Positions 62,398 to 64,000 of a stretch of 64,000 nucleotides of DNA are shown here, piece after piece. The notes beneath the pieces are model-generated. The model was not told the origin of the DNA. It did no database searches and saw only the letters and a list, made by a program, of their open reading frames with translations. The stretch covers positions 682,001 through 746,000 of the forward strand of contig OY282456.1 in the NCBI GenBank assembly GCA_958296225.1, read 5' to 3'. Source of the DNA: an uncultured Dehalococcoidia bacterium. Lineage in GTDB: Bacteria; Chloroflexota; Dehalococcoidia; Lucifugimonadales; UBA3495. Made by a program: the position numbers and the translations under genes. Every line of letters begins with the position of its first letter. Position 1 is the stretch's first letter.

Positions 62398-64000
62398 ATG
62401 GCAATCATCACCGCTTTCAGCATGATGGGGGTCTTCTTTCTCATCGGACTCTACGTCGCCGGCGCCCTGGGCGTGCTTTCCCTGGTGATGATGGAGGTGT
62501 TCTCCGACGCGCCGCTATGGAACATCCTCGGCAACAAAGCCTGGGAAAGCAACACCAACTTCATCCTGGTAGCGGTGCCCCTGTTCCTGCTGATGGGCGA
62601 ATTGATGCTGCGCTCCGGTATGGGCGAGCGGATGTACGGCGCGCTGTCCCGCTGGCTGGTTTTCCTGCCGGGGGGGCTGCTCCATACCAACATTGCCTCT
62701 TGCGCCGTGTTCGCCGCCTGCTCCGGTTCCAGCGTCGCCACTTCCGCCACCATCAGCCGGGTTTCCCTGCCGTCCTTCCGGCAGCGCGGCTACAGTGAAC
62801 GCCTGGTCATCGGCTCCCTGGCGGCCGGCGGCACTCTGGGCATCCTCATCCCGCCCAGCATCGGCCTCATCATCTACGGCGTACTGGTGGAGGAATCCAT
62901 CGGTCGCCTGTATATGGCCGGCTTTTTCCCCGGCTTCCTGCTCGCTTTGGTGATGATTGCGATGATGATGTTTACGTCCATCCTCTTTCCGCGCACCGCG
63001 CCAATGGATGAGGAAGTGCGCCGCCTTTATCGTGGCTGGTTCCACGGCATCGGCGTCCGAGGCTACAACGCCGAGCAGATGGCCGTTTTACGTCAAGAGC
63101 AGGCCACCGAAGCCGGCTTGACCGACCTGGCCGAGCGCCGGGCCTACCGCCGGGGCCGTTCCACCCTATCCTACGTCGAAGCCACCGGCGAGTGGGGCCG
63201 CATGGTTAGCGAAGCCTTCGTTGGTCTGGTCGCCATTATCCCGGTGCTCATCATCATCGCCGTGGTGCTGGGCACTATCTACCTGGGCATTGCCACGCCC
63301 ACCGAGGCGGCGGCTTTCGGTGTTACCGGCGCGCTGATTGTGGCCGCGGCCAACGAGCTGTACAAGCGCGTGCAGGGCACTTACTCCAGCTGGGGCCAGT
63401 CCTTTCGGGCCATTTACCTGATGATGCTGGACGCCATCATATCTGCGGTTCGCACGTCGTCGATGATTATGCTCATCGTCATGGCGGCTTTCACCCTCAG
63501 TTTCGCCTTCGCCCGGCTGGGCATTTCCCAGGACATTTCCAACTGGATTACCGCCCTGAACCTCAACGCCCTCCAGTTTGTGATTATCCTGGTGTTCTTC
63601 TACCTGCTCCTGGGCACCTTCATGGAAAGCTTCGCCATGCTGGTGACCACCATCCCGATTCTCACGCCCGCGCTGGTGAACGTGGGTGTGGACCTGGTGT
63701 GGTTCGGCATCATCATGGTAATTCTGGTGGAAGCGGCGCTCATCAGTCCGCCGGAAGGCATTAACCTCTACATCCTCCACGGGGTGCGCCAGGACGTGGA
63801 CGCACAAATGGCGGAGCAAACCGCCGCCGCCCAGGCTGCTTTACGAGAAAGCACCATTACGGACGTGTATATCGGGGTCTTGCCATTCATGGCCTGCATG
63901 GCTATGGTGATCGCGCTGTTGTTCGTATTCCCGGACATCGCGTTATGGGCGCCCTGCCTCATTTACGACAACGTATCCCGGGACTTCCTGGAGGTCATCG
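62398..64000 (+). CDS. TRAP transporter large permease (DctM-like), 3' end outside the window
   Basis: At least 534 residues without a stop. FSMMGVFFLIGLYVAGALGVLSLVM, FILVAVPLFLLMGELMLRSGMGERMYGALSRWLVFLPGGLLHTNIASCAVFAACSGSSVATSATISRVSLP and GGTLGILIPPSIGLIIYG are hallmark DctM segments. The chain then carries an extra hydrophilic stretch of about 75 residues (RTAPMDEEVRRLYRGWFHGIG through GEWGRM) before returning to VLGTIYLGIATPTEAAAFG. A second insertion (DAQMAEQTAAAQAALREST) precedes the last helix. Probably imports organic acids by sodium symport. GGAGG lies upstream of ATG 62398. Confidence 0.9.
   Translation, partial: MAIITAFSMMGVFFLIGLYVAGALGVLSLVMMEVFSDAPLWNILGNKAWESNTNFILVAVPLFLLMGELMLRSGMGERMYGALSRWLVFLPGGLLHTNIASCAVFAACSGSSVATSATISRVSLPSFRQRGYSERLVIGSLAAGGTLGILIPPSIGLIIYGVLVEESIGRLYMAGFFPGFLLALVMIAMMMFTSILFPRTAPMDEEVRRLYRGWFHGIGVRGYNAEQMAVLRQEQATEAGLTDLAERRAYRRGRSTLSYVEATGEWGRMVSEAFVGLVAIIPVLIIIAVVLGTIYLGIATPTEAAAFGVTGALIVAAANELYKRVQGTYSSWGQSFRAIYLMMLDAIISAVRTSSMIMLIVMAAFTLSFAFARLGISQDISNWITALNLNALQFVIILVFFYLLLGTFMESFAMLVTTIPILTPALVNVGVDLVWFGIIMVILVEAALISPPEGINLYILHGVRQDVDAQMAEQTAAAQAALRESTITDVYIGVLPFMACMAMVIALLFVFPDIALWAPCLIYDNVSRDFLEVI

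Noticed and set aside
1-64000. tRNA, rRNA and CRISPR arrays
   Set aside because: No TTC-type tRNA arm with matching cloverleaf, no rRNA-like stretch and no regularly spaced short repeats were seen by eye on either strand.

Overview
The window looks like a piece of a high-GC bacterial chromosome, most likely from the Chloroflexota, possibly a SAR202/Dehalococcoidia-like lineage. This is inference. It rests on the lipoprotein solute-binding protein with a long Val/Glu 'VEVTRVVTEQ' stalk, three Uma2 proteins, four LLM flavin oxidoreductases, a two-subunit Rieske oxygenase, a TRAP transporter and stacked small toxin-antitoxin modules. No rRNA, tRNA, CRISPR array or phage gene was seen. Several genes carry an extended -10 box (TGnTAnnnT) with little leader; mutS2 and a TlpA gene are probably leaderless.

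Layout. 0-3.8 kb: Uma2 fragment, tartronate semialdehyde reductase, a DinB-tetrapyrrole methylase fusion divergent from a VLRF1-type release factor, and an orphan RelB/DinJ antitoxin. 3.9-7.3 kb: mutS2, then a decayed stretch with an IS5-type remnant and a HicB-like gene broken by an amber codon. 7.4-14.4 kb (minus strand): tyrA, Uma2, a metal-tail lipoprotein, aroA, gmk, a CAP/SCP lipoprotein and lipA, with a MITE-like insert. 14.5-15.1 kb: a gene-free repeat element. 15.2-20.2 kb: quaternary-amine (glycine betaine/proline type) ABC importer; permease and binding-protein genes are separated by a tandem duplication. 20.3-23.4 kb: RraA-like protein, CMD-family protein, NHL propeller and a decayed DUF433/DUF5615 module. 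23.4-26.3 kb: a B12-binding protein shaped like a radical SAM enzyme but without its cluster cysteines, translationally coupled to DUF1800 and a truncated NHL gene. 26.4-40.4 kb: AI-2E exporter, TlpA, two LLM enzymes, another tandem duplication of coiled-coil membrane proteins, DUF2207, CMD protein, TldD/PmbA protease pair, VapBC, and an AtzG/AtzE-like amidase pair.

40.5-53.3 kb mixes host metabolism (amidohydrolase, Zn-alcohol dehydrogenase, SDR, NMT1/THI5-like binding protein, ABC exporter, LLM) with three genes of visibly lower GC: DUF3800, a dynamin-like GTPase and an RlmJ-like protein. It ends in a HicB-HicA-HicB array. 53.4-60.0 kb holds a maleylpyruvate-isomerase-like protein, Rieske oxygenase beta and alpha subunits with two tiny companions, Uma2, a beta-hydroxyacid dehydrogenase, a DUF3574 lipoprotein and another LLM enzyme. 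60.0-61.5 kb is a junkyard of an inverted-repeat element and an IS5 transposase relic. From 61.6 kb a TRAP transporter runs off the end.

Together the genes suggest a heterotroph that takes up and oxidises diverse organic compounds, including quaternary amines, organic acids, amides and possibly aromatics. The genome is being remodelled by local tandem duplication, non-autonomous repeats and decaying toxin-antitoxin loci.
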